DNA of 64,000 nt from Siphonodentalium dalli (lineage: Eukaryota > Mollusca > Scaphopoda > Gadilida > Siphonodentaliidae), in the NCBI GenBank assembly GCA_032622095.1, contig CP136061.1, positions 126,430,754 to 126,494,753 on the forward strand, read 5' to 3'. Under the pieces are notes generated by a model. The model ran no database searches. It was not told the origin of the DNA and saw only the letters and a list, made by a program, of their open reading frames with translations. Shown here piece after piece: positions 15,501-30,500 of this stretch (positions within the stretch are counted from its first letter, which is position 1; each line of letters opens with the position of its first letter). A program made the translations under genes and the position numbers.

Positions 15501-18500
15501 CACCCTCTGGGGACCTCATTCTGCATATGTCAGACACACTATTTCAAGGCTTGCAGATGGTGCACAGGAGGATATGTCCCCCGAGGCAGAACTAATACAG
15601 AACTAAGGCCATTTAAAATAAAACATCTGTGCTCTCAGGAAATTAGATCTTAATTTTGAGATAAGGGAGGGAGGCTATTTATTTTTATCTTATAATCTGG
15701 AAAACATACTCCAGAAACAACAAAAATCATTTAAATCCAATAGTTCTAATAGAAAATATTGAAAAAAATGTTTGATAAGGTTTTTTTTAAAGTAACATTT
15801 CAGTGAAGAGGGAATTTCCTGAGAACACAGATTTTTATTTATTTGGCCAGACTCTCATACTGACATGCTGAGACTTTCGTGACGTAGTCTCGTTGACTTG
15901 ACATTTCTCGGAAGGCAAGAGGGCTTCCCTTAAATACATCGCCCTGTCTTTTTGATCGTTTTGATTGGACACTTTCTGTTCTGATTGGTGATAATTACTC
16001 AGAATCCCTGGGATTGGATATAGATACTCTATGGCTGGTAATCAGACATAGGGCCTCATTTACTGAGATTGTTATCTGCTTAACTAAGGCCAAAACAAAA
16101 CTTGTCTGTTTCCGGTTTTTTTTTGCAAAATAATCCAGGTATGCAGGAATGAAATTTTTTTTTTTTTTGCCAATTTCTTTTTCAAATGCACCATATTCTA
16201 AAAACAAGATAGAAGTTGGTATTCTCAATACCTTTGTATCCAGTTGCTGAAGTTTCTGACAGAAAACTAGTTTTATATTTGACAATATACCCAGAATATG
16301 CACCAGAAAGTTCGGAGCTATCTGAGATCCAAGAAGTGACACGAAAATGCCATCTCCCGTGGCTCATGGCACCATGACACAATGTTGCGCAATACTGTAC
16401 ATGACAACATTGATACTATTGGCGTTGATAGGAAAAGTCTAGACAACTTCCGTCTCATCATGTTGACATCACCTGGCCATGCGACTCTCAGATTTATTCC
16501 TGAGATTGGGATTCATCTGCAACCACAAATAGACATGTATTTTAATAGAAGTAAACTGTATTTGAAAATTTTATCTAAAATTATTGCTGCTTAATGTATT
16601 AAAACATAGTATATAGTATATATTTAGTAATATAGGTGTGTTTTACATGCATAATAAAAAAAAATTGAAAATTTTGGAAAACATATCCAGGTCGGGGTGG
16701 GTCGGGAAACCGGAAACACAGATGTTTTTTTTTTTTGGTATAAGGACCTCTTCTTATAGGTTTCAGCTAGTGATGAGCCGATAATCGGGAACGACAATCG
16801 GAATCGGCCGATTGTGGCCCATCGGATGACAATCGGTACTCGGGTTTGAACATCGGGATTTCCGATTGTCTAAATAATAAATAGGTGCTTGTTTTTCTTC
16901 AATAAACTGTTTTAAATATGACGATGTTTTGTTGATTAAATGACCAGTAAACATGGGGAAAGTGATACCAAACACAAACTTGATATACAGACGTGTCCTC
17001 TTCAATACCCCGGCCGTACCTGTGTCTATGTTTGAACAATATATTAGTGGGGATCGCGGGGAAGCACGCAACACTTTGGGTTAGAGCGAGGCTGTTTGCC
17101 GCTGCGAGCATGACGCCGTGATCGCGCATTAATTAGTGGCATACCGGAACAGTCGTTTCAGTCGATTCGACTTGATTGATTTCGTAAGCATTGTGATGTA
17201 CACAACGTACATATCATGGGACTCATGTACACCGATAGGTAACTTTATTGTTCGTCAACATGTAGACATTTTGATTTATGTATGTCAGAATATCAAAAAT
17301 CAAAATGTATGCATACGCAGCACAACAAAGCTATCTATATAGTACACACAGCGTAACAGGTATAAACTATACTATAGAAACCGAAAGTGCATGTCACGTG
17401 ACATTCAATTGCGCAGCTGACTTCACTGTTTGTTCGGTTAAATTGAGCATAATATATCATGTGTATTAGTTGTCAGGAAGGTGGACTAAAAACTGTACAA
17501 GTATTAATAGTCAGATATTAAAAAGAATTAAAGAAATTTATTTACTGATTTTACTATCTGTAATTAATCTGTTCAAATATTTTAATTTTTAAGTTGTTAA
17601 CTCAATACTGATTTGACTATATCGCTGCTCGCGATAAGTTCATAACGTAAACATAGAACAAATTTAAGTCCAACATTATGCAATATCTATATCAGCTGTA
17701 GCAGTCAGTGTCTAATATTCCAGGTTTAATAAGGGCAGATTTCCTCGAATAACCAACAGCATTTCAGCTTTGTGTGCTGATAATTTATTGCGTTTTTCGT
17801 CATATAAATCTCCTGCCTCGCTGAATAGGCGCTCACTCGCGACACTTGATGGAGGAGCACATAAAAACTTTCGAGCAATCTTCGCCAACTTTGGAAGTCT
17901 CTTATTATGAAGACGCCACCAGTCCAGAGGATCTGAATCACGTGCGATCAGTTCTTCTGAAGTATAAACAGCAACCTCACCAGTGATGCTTAAGCCTTTT
18001 GACGAACAAATTTTCGCGCCTCTCTCAGATAAAATTTCTGCAAAGTCATCATCCAACAGACGTTTGGACTCATTAACATCTTTTGTAGGAATAGCCTTCG
18101 AAATCGATGTATCATCTGTAGCTATGTCCCTGGGTTCGGATACCTTTTCTCTCAAACGAATATCTTCTTCTTCAATCCAAGAATCTAGCTTATTTTGCGT
18201 AGAACCGTCCTTATTCGTGAAAAGCACAGATTTGAATCTTGGGTCACAAAATGTTGCTATCACCAACAGTTTATTGTTTTCAATTTCCGAAAACCGTTTA
18301 TCTAATGACGTGCACATGGTTCCTGTCATGGTCTGAATGCCCTTGTCATCTACATGCTTTGAAAAAGCACGCTTTAATAACGACACAGATGGAATAATCA
18401 TAGAACACGATGCTCGCGCCTCGGAAGACTCTTTAGTCAGCTGCTCAAATCTCCGGAGAGTCTTCACCAAAGTCTGTGCTAAAATCCACTGATTGGAACT

Positions 18501-21500
18501 CAGTACTGGAATGTCATGTTCGCTCCCATACTCCACCAATGCCAAACGTTGTTCCACAATCCGTTCTAGCATATAAAACGAGCTGTTCCATCGGGTGCTC
18601 ACATCTTGAATGATGTTGTGTTCTTTCAATTCATGCTTCTTTTGTAGCTTGCGTAAATGATGATACGCCAGTGGCGAGTGACTAAAGTGCCCCGCCGTTT
18701 TCCGTGCAAATGCCATCATGTCGTTCACAGATCGTTGAGTGCCAATACCATCTTTTATCACAAGTTGTAATGTATGAATAAAGCACCCCAAGTGGTCAAG
18801 CCCAGTAAGTTCACACCCAGCTACCGCATTTGCCGCGTTATCCCGAACGATAGTCAAGACATTTTCCTTCGGTATTTCCCATTGTTCCAACATTGTTTCA
18901 ACCGTTGATTTAATAGCGTCTCCCGTATGGCTCCCCTCGAATGACGCTGCGTTTAACACGCAGTGTTTTCGATCGAAATTGTCCGTAATCCAATGTCCCG
19001 TTAAACTCATAAGTGAATTTGAACCCACCGACGAAGACCAAATGTCAGTCGTCAAACTAATAACTATGGCCGATTTCAACTCCTCTTTCAATTTTTCGCA
19101 AATTTTTTCGAATATTTGTGGAATCTCCGTGCGGCTCAAATACGACCTGGATGGAAGAGTGTAGCAGGGCTCCATGGCTTCACAGGATCGCCTAAAACCA
19201 ACATGTTCTGTTATCTGGAAAGGTTCTAGATCTAGCGCTATCATCTCTGCCAGTTTTCTGTTTAAGTTTTTCGTGCGTGAGTCATTCTGCGACCAGCTTT
19301 TAACTTATCTACAGCATCTGATATTTTCATTTGATACACCCTCTTCACCTCAGACGTGGTTGAAGTGCCAGGATTATCTTCAAACTTTCGTTTTTTGCTC
19401 TCGGCCTCTTCAGATTCTTTACTTGCACATTCGTTGAAACTTTTTGGGTGTATTGACCTCAGGTGATTGCGCAAATTGGTTGTAGTAAACGCCCTCTTGT
19501 GGGTACCACCGCGAGATATCATGCCGCAACATATCTTGCACTTTCCCACAGTTTGCTTTTAAGTTTAAGTTTTGCATTGTCCATGATTTCACCAAACAAA
19601 ACTTTTCATTAATGATTAACTTTAAATAGCCGAAGACAATGTCATTCCATCCAGTCAGCCACATGTGACGTCACATATAGGTCACCACCAATGATTATTT
19701 TGATGACCACGCCGAAATCGAATCGCATCTGTGAAATTGACATGAACATGGTGTAACTTGCAACTAGTTCAGTCGGCTCATTTCCTTTGATGTGATTCTT
19801 TGAATTGGGATCAAAGAAAAATGCTGTTTGATGAATTGGTATCAAAAACGGGCCGGGGACATGTCGTCATGCACGTGGCTACGACAAACTTTCAAACAAT
19901 TTGTTGTGGAATAGCCTAGAATACATGGGTAAGTTGCCTGTATTCGATCACAAGCCCACCCATACCTACCTATATACTTACCCAAACGTACACTTATGTA
20001 TACTGTGTACTGGCATATCACTACGGCTGTTGCTTGCTTCTAATTCTATGTATTATATAACACATATAACATATTCTGGTATAATTATTGAAATAATCGG
20101 CAATCGGCGCACGGCTCTATTTGACAATCGGCTCATCACTAGTTTCAGCCCAGAGCAATATTTTCTAATGAAATAATTCAAGACTGATATCTGAAAATTT
20201 AATTAGCATTAGGACTAGCTCTCTATATGAAAAAAAATAATACAATTTGGCACTTCATTTGGAGCAATTTTGGAATTTTTTACCAGATGTACATAGCATA
20301 CAACATAATATCACAATCCCATTGCTATTTGTGGTTACTTGGTATTTATGTTCATGTCATAAGAAATTAACTTGCCTGAATGCTTTCTTTACAAGATGCC
20401 ATAATATTTGCAAAATATGCCTGTCATATCTGGTCATACACCAATTTTTAAATCAACAAGCGCAAGTATTGAAAATTCCTGAATATTTTATAGTGGTATT
20501 TTTATTGAGTCAAGGACATTTCCCGAAAGAATTGACTTTTGTGAAACAAGGGGTAAATCCTCATGAAATCATTCTCATATTGTGTTTATCACATACGATT
20601 GACTTACTCAGTTAGTTCACACTCATTTTCAGAGCTATTGATGGCGAATGTGCTGAAGGTCTAGCATCTCTCAAAGATTATGGGTTTATCAACTATTTTG
20701 GTATGCAGCGATTTGGCACAACATCCATTCCTACTCACGAAATCGGTAAAGCAATCCTCCATTCTGAGTGGAAACAGGCAGTGGAGCTAATAATGTCACC
20801 GAGACCCTCAGGTTTGTGAAGAGTTCCTGTTATAATACCTCCCTTGTTTGTTTGTCCGTCCGTCGGTGGACACAATTTTGTCCGAGCTTTTATACCTACA
20901 TTTTTTTGTAAGTTTTTTAAAACTTGGCACAGATATTTAGTAACATGGGAACCTGTGCATCTACGATTATAAGGTCTGTCTGACTTTTTGTTTTTATGGA
21001 GTTATCCCCCTTTTTTGACATAATTTAGTGTGAGATTGTCCAGACGTTTTCTCTGGAATTTCTTGTTCAATCTGAATCCAATTTGCTACAGATGTCAATC
21101 ATCATACTGCGCACCTGTGAAGCTGCGCACCTATGAAGCTGCACACCTGTGATTTGGAGTTCAGTCAAAACATTTTTGACTGATTTATGACCATTTTTCA
21201 ATTTTAGAGTTTTTTGTCCAGACGTTTTCTCAGAATGTTCTTGTTTAATTTCAATCAAATTTGCTACAGGTTTCAATCATCATGTGAACCTGTGCATCTG
21301 AGATTTTGAGTTTGGTTGAACTTGTATTGGTTGAGTTATTTAACTTTTTGACATTGAATATATGCTCGCACAGTTGAGTAGATGCAGGTAAGTAGTACAT
21401 TTCGAGTGACACTATTGTCCAATTCCAAAATATGGTAATGGCTACTTCATTGGAATAACAGTTTGAAAACGGGCGGTATACCTTAGTCCCACGTGGGAAA

Positions 21501-24500
21501 GGCACATCTCTAGTGTTATTAATAGAGATTACAGATAGATCCTAGGGGTGAAACAGTTTCATTTTGTCTGATCCATAAAATACAATGCAATTTGTTTCAT
21601 CATATGAACAAGTTATACTGGCGTGTTTGTGCTTTATATGATGTCTTTGACAAGGAGTGGCTTTGCTTTTAGTTCAAGATTATTATTAATGCATAAAAGT
21701 TTATCTCAGGTTTCTTAAATTCTACATAAAGCAATTTGTTGTGAGCCAATTTTTCCAAAATCCAAATCCGTTAAAAAAAACATGGCAGCCATCTTGGATT
21801 TCTCATTTGAATCCAACGGCACACCCTGTAGCCCACATTTATTGGAGAAATGTTTGAAATGACAATAATTTCATTCACACAATACAATCCCTTCACTGAA
21901 ACTCTTGACTTTCCTTCTTTATCATTCTATTGACAGCTCAGCATAAAATTATTAACGCCTCCCCAAGTTGAGCTACAGTGTAATTGACACTTTCATTTAG
22001 GATCGCTCTCTATACAAGCATTGCTGACCAGATATACCTTATTTGCATTGCTAGCTTTTGTAGCTTTCATGATTTGTTGCAATGAGAACTTGCTTATCAC
22101 CAAATAATTTGATTCTCATTAAACCTTTGCAGAGGATGGTGATTTGATGAAGGCTCGGACATCTTGGTGGGAGAAAAGAGATGCATATGAAGCCACTAGG
22201 TTGTTTCCAAAGTACTGCAGCATCGAGCGAGCAATACTTGATGCACTGCAGAGGGAGAAGGCAGGCTATTCCAATGCCATTCAAAATGTATGAAACAGGT
22301 AGTATTAACAATGGGAGAAGAAAGCTACTCCATCACCATTCAAAATGTATGAACCCGGTATTATTAACAAAGGGAGAAGGTAGGCTATTCCAGTGGCATT
22401 CAAAATGTACGAAACAGGTATTATTAAGAAAAGGGTAAGGTAGGCTATTCCAGACCAATTCAAAATTATGTGAAATGTATTAGTAACAAAGGGAGAAGAC
22501 AAGCTACTCCATCGACATTCAAAATGTATGAAACAGGTATTAGTAACAAAGGGAGAAGGTAGGCTATTCCAGTTCCATTCAAAATATATGAAAGGTAATA
22601 GTAATAAAGGGAGAAGACAAGCTACTCCATTGCCATTAAAAATGTATGAAACAGGTAGTATTAACAAAGGAGGAGGTAGGTTGTTCCAACACCATTACAA
22701 TGTATGAAACAAGGAGAAGGCAGGCTATTCCAATACCATTCAAAATGTATGAAACACATATTATTAACAAAGCGAGAAAGCAGGATATTCCAATGCCATT
22801 CAAAATGTACGAAACAGGTACTGTTAACCCCTTAGTGACGGGAGCTGCGCTGGTGCAGCATTAAATACCCTGTGTCAGTGCATTGTCTTATATGTGCGAG
22901 TCTCCCAGAGGGAGCCTCGCATATATAAGAGAATAAACTGGCTTACAAGGTCAAATAAGGTAAATATTGTTTGGCCAATGCATTCTCTTATACGAGGCTC
23001 TCTATGGGAGACTCATATATAAGAGAATGCATTGGCACAGTGTCTTCGCAAAATTTCAGGAAGCTGCAGTAATGGAAGGGTTAACAAAGGGAGAAGACAA
23101 CTTACTCCGACAGCATTAAAATGTATGAAACAAGGAGAAGACAAGCTTACTCCGACAGCATTAAAATGTATGAAACAAGGAGAAGGCGGGATATTCCAAT
23201 ACTATTCAAAATGTATGAAACAAGGAGAAGGCAGGCTATTCCAATACTATTCAAAATGTTTAAACACATATTATTAACAAAGGGAGAAGGCAGGATATTC
23301 TAATGCCATTCAAAATGTATGAAACAGGTTATTAACAAAGGGAGAAGGCAGGATATTCCAACGCGCCATTAAAAATGTATGAAACAGGTGTTTAAACATG
23401 GAGAAACAAGCCAAATTAACACTCTTTACTCCATGTGATCATCCTCCTTTGGAGGTGATGAGGTATCCAAACTTTCGCACTTGATCTATACAAGCTTTAC
23501 TGACCAGTTATACCTTATCTGTTTTCTAGCTGTAGTAGCTTTCATCATTTGTTGCAATGGGAACTATTATACAAAATGGAGAATCAAGCCAAATTAACAC
23601 CCTTTATTTCATGTTTTCGCAATATTTAACAGAAGTTTGAATTTGGTCATGGTTTGATAAATTTTGATGGAGTTATGCCCCTATTTCAACTTAGACATCT
23701 CTGTTTTCAGGTTGATCGGATAGTAACTTGAGAAATATTTAACTGAATTTCTTGATATTTTGTACGTGGTTCACATTTGAGAAGACGCAGGCCAAGTTCA
23801 AATTTGGATAGGGTTCAATGATTTTATGAGTTATGCCCGTTTTTTTTGTACAAACACCTCATTTTGGGGGACATGTGGTCTGCAACCTTTTACTCTCTTT
23901 GTATACGAACATTTCACAATGTTGAGTTATCATTTACATCTCTAACTGATCGTTTGAATTTGGTTATTTCATTTAATACCGGAGCTCGCTATTATTTTTG
24001 TAAAGTACAGAAAGTTGCACATGGTTTTGGATGAGGTGACATTATCGCTCTCAGTTAACATGCCTTGAGGTACATCTGGAACCATCATTTCTCATAGCAT
24101 TGTGTCACAACAAACATGTTTTAATAATGTCAACCTGGTCCCTCACATGTGTTTTGTACTGTCTATTTTGTGATTGGCTGACATTTTTCAGATTTTTGTG
24201 TTCTTCCTTTTCCAATGGGTGTACCGTATTCAGCGGAGGTTGAAATCAACATATCTTGACCATTAGACCGACTTACCATCCAAGGTTATGAGAGGATTGG
24301 ATTCTCAAAGTGTGGATGCTTATCAAATTCAAGACAATTTAAGGCTCGTTGGAGTTGATTGATTGATTTTAATGTTTTTTTAAATCAGATTCCAAGGAAT
24401 ACTCGGCTGATGTATGTACACAGTTATCAGAGTTATGTATGGAACCGTATATTAAGCAGACGGATACAACAACATGGGCTGAAAGCTATGCAGGGTGACC

Positions 24501-27500
24501 TGACGCTGATGAGTACAGACATTCAAGAAGACGAGGTTGATTCTAAAGGTCAATATAAATGGTTATAACACATGATCATATCAAATGGATGGTTATAACA
24601 CATGATCATATCAAATGGATTTTATTCTGACCCTGTAAAAGTAAATATCATTGTTTTACTATATACATACAGGTGGTGTTCACATGTAAAGGGAGTAAAC
24701 CAAAAACACTAAAGATGGAATAGGAATGTCTAACTACATGGTACTATCGCTGCACTGATAAAAATGGGATACAAGCCAGCTTTATGAATAAAAATTATTT
24801 TCTTTTGGGTACAGTAAATTGCGGACCAACACTGACCCTGCAATGACAGTTTAAAATCAATGCAGATTTCACCAATACATAATTCTTTTTTGGCTCAACT
24901 TGACAAAGTCAATTTTGGGCTATTGCCATTATAAGCTCAACTTTACTTTGTAAAGTTTGAGCTATTGCCATGGCTTTGTCGTCCGTGTGTGTGTGTGTGA
25001 ATCGTCAACAATTTCCTTTAGCATGGGCTACAGGTCGTACCTTTGGTGGGATATTTAAAAATTTGTCATAGCTGTCATGGTGGCCATCTTGGATTTCAAA
25101 ATTCAATCCATTAGCACGGGCTACAGGTCCTACTGTTCGTCTGATCATCATGAAATTTGTCACGGATGTTAATATTGACACGTAGATGGGAACGAGTCAT
25201 ATTGGGGTCATTCGGCCAAAAAACATGGCCGCCAGCAGCCATCTTGGATTTTACTCTTTGCATGACTAAATTGTTTGGCACGGGCTACAGGTCCTACCTT
25301 TGGTCGGATCATAATGAAATTTGTCATGGTTGTTAACAATGACATATAGATGGGAACGAGTCATTTTGGGGTCATTTGGCAAAAAAACATGGCCGCCAGT
25401 GGCCATCTTGGATTTCAAAATTCAATCCATTAGCACAGGCTACAGGCCGGAGTGTTCGTCTGATCATCATGAAATTTGTCATGGAAGTTAATATTGACAT
25501 GCTGATGGGAACGACTAATCGTTCGGCCAAAAAAATGGCTGCCAGCAGCCATCTTGGATTTTGTTCTTTGCATGACTAAATCCTTTGGCACGGGCTGCAG
25601 GTCGTACCTTTGGTCGGATCATCATGAAATTTGTCATGGATGTTAACAATAACCAATAACATGTAGATGGGAACGAGTCATTTTGGGGTCATTCGGCAAA
25701 AAAACATGGCCGCCAGCAGCCATCTTGGATTTTGTTCTTTGCATGACTAAATACTTTGGCACGGGTTACAGGTCGTACCTTTGGTCGGATCATTATGAAA
25801 TATGTTATGGCTGTTGACATTGACATCTAGATGGGAACGAGTCATTTTGGGGTCATTCGTCAAAAAAACATGACTGCCAGTGGCCATCTTGGATTTCATA
25901 ATTCAATCAATTAGCACAGACTACAGGCCGGAGTGTTCGTCTGATCATCATTAAATTTGTCTTGGATGTTAATATTGACATGTAGATGGGAACGAGTTAT
26001 TTTGGGGTCGTTCGGCCAAAAAACATGTCTGCCAGCAGCCATCTTGGATTCTACTCTTTACATGACTAAATCCTTTGACACAGGCTACAGGTCGTATCTT
26101 TTGTCGGATCATCATGAAATTTGTTATGGATGTTAACAATGACATGTAAATGGGAACGAGTCTTTTTGGGGTCATTCGGCAAAAATACATGGCTGCCAGT
26201 GGCCATCTTGGATTTTACTCTTTGCATAACTAGGCCTTTCAACTTTACACATTCCTAATCACTGTAACATATGAAATTATTCCCTTCCAAGTTGAGCTAC
26301 AGTGTCATTGACACTTTCATTGGTGTATGTTGTTGGTGTGTGAGGGCGTCGGGGCATACATGCATCCATCAACAATTTCCTTTAGCACACCCTACAAGCC
26401 ACATCTCTCATACGATCATCAACAAAATTCATATAAATCTTCGGGGTGACCTACAGATGGGAGCCATCCATTTTTTCAGAAATTCATTAAAAACATGGCC
26501 ACCAGCAGCCATCTTGGTTTTCAAATTAGAATCATTGGCACACCCTGCTGCCCGCATTTATTAGAGAAATGTTTTTAGAATTAACAGACTTAGAATCGCC
26601 TCTAGATGGGAGCTATCAAATTAAATGATTTTCAATGAAAATCATGGCCATCGGCAGCCATCTTGGATATTACTCTTTACATAACTAAATCCTGTGGTAC
26701 AGACCACATTCCTCATTCGGTCACCACCAAACTTCATATGGATTTTTCCTAAATTTGTTAAAATACACTCAGCAGCCATCTTGGATTTCAAATTTGAATC
26801 CATCAGGACACTCTGCAGCCTGCATTTATCGGAGAAATGTTTTAAAATTTAACAGGCATGTTTGGGATCACCTCGAGATAATGAAAAACGTGGCTGCCAG
26901 CAGCCATATTGGATTTAACTTTTTGCATGACTAAAACCTTTGGCACACTTATAGGACACTTTCCTCATCCGATCATCATATGGATCTTCAGGCTGAGCTC
27001 TACAGGAAGCTATAATTTTTTAACAAATCGAGGGGAAAACATGACTAAATACATTGACACTTTCATTTAAATATTGTTATTTATAGCTGTAATATGGAGT
27101 ATTTCTCAACATAACAGGTATAATATGAGGGATTAATTTTCAAGTTTGATCTGAATTTTAGATGGATCGAAGAAAAAGGTAAAGCCTACCACTATCACTG
27201 CTGAGAATATTGATCAGTTCTCCAGATATGACGTGGTCCTGCCGTTACCTGGATATGATGTAATTTACCCAGATAATGAGAGTGAGTATTAATCAGAGTC
27301 GAGTTTTGTAGGAAATAAAAGAAAGGCTAGGTCAAATATATTGCTAGATTCCCATCCCTGTCTCCTTTTCTCAGGGGCCATCCCAAAATTTATTTATGAA
27401 ATTTAACCCAATTTATAACAGACATAGCATCATGATGTACACTCTGTGAGAGCTTTCCGATGAATGGCAGCAAGCCATATTTTCGACTAAACCCTGAAAA

Positions 27501-30500
27501 ATTACCCATAATTCTGCTGTGGTTAAGGAGTCGATTATTTAGGGCATTACTATATACTGGAAGTGCTGCTACATATTTTATTAGTCGAGTTTTTTTCCAA
27601 AACTCGACTTATAGTTTGATGAGGGACGGGCGGGCGGGCGGCGGACGGGCGGGCGGCAGACGGACGGGCGGCGTGTTTTGCTTATAACTCAACTGTTTAT
27701 TGACGGATTAAAAAAAGTTTTGGTGTGTGAGTACATATCCATGCACGTAAGCTGCAGACAGTTCGTCGGGTTCGTCCGCACATTTATTACAAAGTTATGG
27801 CCCTTTGCCATTTTTCACTGATTTTAGGCTCGTTAGCGCAACAACTTCAACAAACGTTATCCGATTTGATTGAAATTTGGTATATAGGTGTCTCCCAAGA
27901 ATATCTCGGACGAGTTCGAAAACCGGCCTGGTCCGATGAAATTTGATAGAGCTATGGCCCTTAATTAGTGAATTTTCACGTATTTTCAGCTCGTTAGCGC
28001 GATAACTTCAACAAACATTATCCGATTTGATTGAAATTTGGTATATAGGTGTCTCCCAAGAATATCTCGGATGAGTTCGAAAACCGGCCTGGTCCGATAA
28101 AATTTGATAGAGTTATGGCCCTTAATTAGTCATTTTTCACGAATTTTCAGCTCGTTAGCGCGATAACTTCAACAAACGTTATCCGATTCAACTAAAAATT
28201 TGGTATATAAGTGTCTTCCAATAATATCCTGGACGAGTTCGAAAACCAGCCTGGCCCAATAAAATTTGATAGAGTTATGGCCCTTAATTAGTCATTTTTC
28301 GTGAATTTTTAGCTCGTTAGCGCGATAACTTCAACAAACGTCCTCCGATTTGTTTAAAATTTGGAATAGACATACTTGCCAAGAATATTTCGGACGAGTT
28401 CGAAAACCAGCCTGGCCCGATAAAATTTGATGGAGTTATGGCCCTTAATTAGTCATTTTTCGATTTTACCTATTAATTAGTCTACCGATACTGATGCACA
28501 CCAATTGGCGGTAGCCACCGGCGGTAAGCCACCGAAAACGAGACACAGCATCTCTGATGCCACCTCTTGTTGAAGTTTGTAATTCTGCCCACCAATGACA
28601 GAATGAGGACCTCAAAATCTGTGAGCGATTGTTGGCCTTAATTGGATATTGTAGGTCCATGTGATCTCTTCTCCATCATCATGTCTGAGTTTATATTAAA
28701 GCCATATGGCAGTTTTCGCTCCAAAATATATCTAATAATATTCGCTGTTGAAGTTTTCCCGGTTTCAAAATAGGTCGATAAATACCGGAATAACCTTTCT
28801 ACGAGCATTATATGTCACAGAAAGACACATTGACATCATAGAAAAATACAACTACAAAAATGGTGCCAATTTCATTCATTGAAATTTGGAATTGGAAACA
28901 GAATGTCCCGAAAAGATATATTGTATTATCTTAACATGAACCTATTAAAAAACTTCACACACTGCTTTCTCTTTTTTAATAAATTAAAAAATATTAAGAA
29001 AATATTAAGTAATAATGTTTCAGTGCGAGGACAGCTCTATATTTTTTTCTAGCTCATCTACAGATACAATGTTAACACGACTGGTGATTAAATATTTGAA
29101 TCGGCACCAACGAAACGATATCAAATTTATCTAAAAATTATAAAAACAAGACATATATTTTCAATGCTGTATTGACAAATTTGTTCGGAAATCTTCCGGG
29201 TATATTTGTTTTGAGATACCTTTTACCAAATTAATGTATATGTAATTTTGGGGTTTGAACGAGCCATGTCTGTTTAAAGTTGGTGTATTTCTTCCCTGAA
29301 ATTTCTGAATTGATTCAGAGGAATAAAATTAAAATTTTCCGTCAGGGAAACCAGTCATCAGGAATTTTTGTCACTGGTATTTTCCACAAATTGGGACTGG
29401 AAATGTTACTATTTTCTAGAACCGTACAATATTTTTTATTGGAAAACTATCTTTTAACACGTTCGCTGCCACTACGAGTTAACTCATAGTATATGGTTCC
29501 ATGGGGACTGCTACTATGAGTTATATCGTAGTGGTATCCATACCATATAAATAACAGAAACCACAAGCAACGTAAGTTTACACGTCAATACATACCCAAC
29601 GATCCCATCGATTATATATGAATAATTAGAATGGCTTCAAATACAACGCTTCCCGCATCCAGATCAAGGGGTGCAGCCCTGTATATAGTCTATGCACAAG
29701 CGAATACATGTGGCTTGTTTACCCATGCATGCAAGTTCAGTTCCTTGGCAATGAGTGTACAAGTGTTTATATATAAATTTATTTATCGTGTCTAACATAA
29801 TTTTAGTTGATTTTGTGGCATATATACAATGCTGAAACATGTTATAAAGCTACTACGAGATATCTTGTAATTGGCACCTGGGACAAAATTTACCAGTACT
29901 CATCGCTGGTGCCAGCTACGAGTTATCTCGTAGGTAAATAAATATTATGTTTTCAACGTCTTAGATGATGTAGATTGTACCAGGGTTTATACATAAATGC
30001 ATTTACTGTGTCATATACACGATACTCTTGCACTCGCATAGCTCTCTACATTATCTAAGCCATCAAAAGTGTAATATTTATTTACCTACGAGATAACTCG
30101 AAGCTGGAACCAGCGATGACACACTGGTAAATTCCATGCCAGTTGCCGACTACGAGTTATCTCGTAGTAGTATTATGTTACGTTTCAGCATCATATAACC
30201 CGCTATCCGTGGAACCATCGCTCCTACATACATAATATATCAACTACTCTCGGCAAACATGCAATACAATTGTGGCATACAGGATGGAATCACCCAGTAG
30301 TTGTTGGCAGTGAATGTGTTAAAACACTTTTAAGTGAAATATTTCTTTCGTGTTTTCTTTTTCTTTTTGGGAATCATAATGTGTCTTCAAATTTCAAAAT
30401 GAGTTTCAAAGAAATTTTCGGTCTTGCCGGGCAGATATAAAGCATTTCTAACCATGAATCCTACATTGGCCTCTCTTCATGTATGAATTTTTTACCAGAA

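Noticed and set aside
22251-23389. CRISPR-like regular repeat
   Set aside because: The units are contiguous tandem copies without unique spacers, in a eukaryotic intron.
24536-24541. GTTGAT as donor of PUS7 exon i
   Set aside because: It would put the next exon in a frame with an early stop; GTCAAT at 24549 keeps phase.
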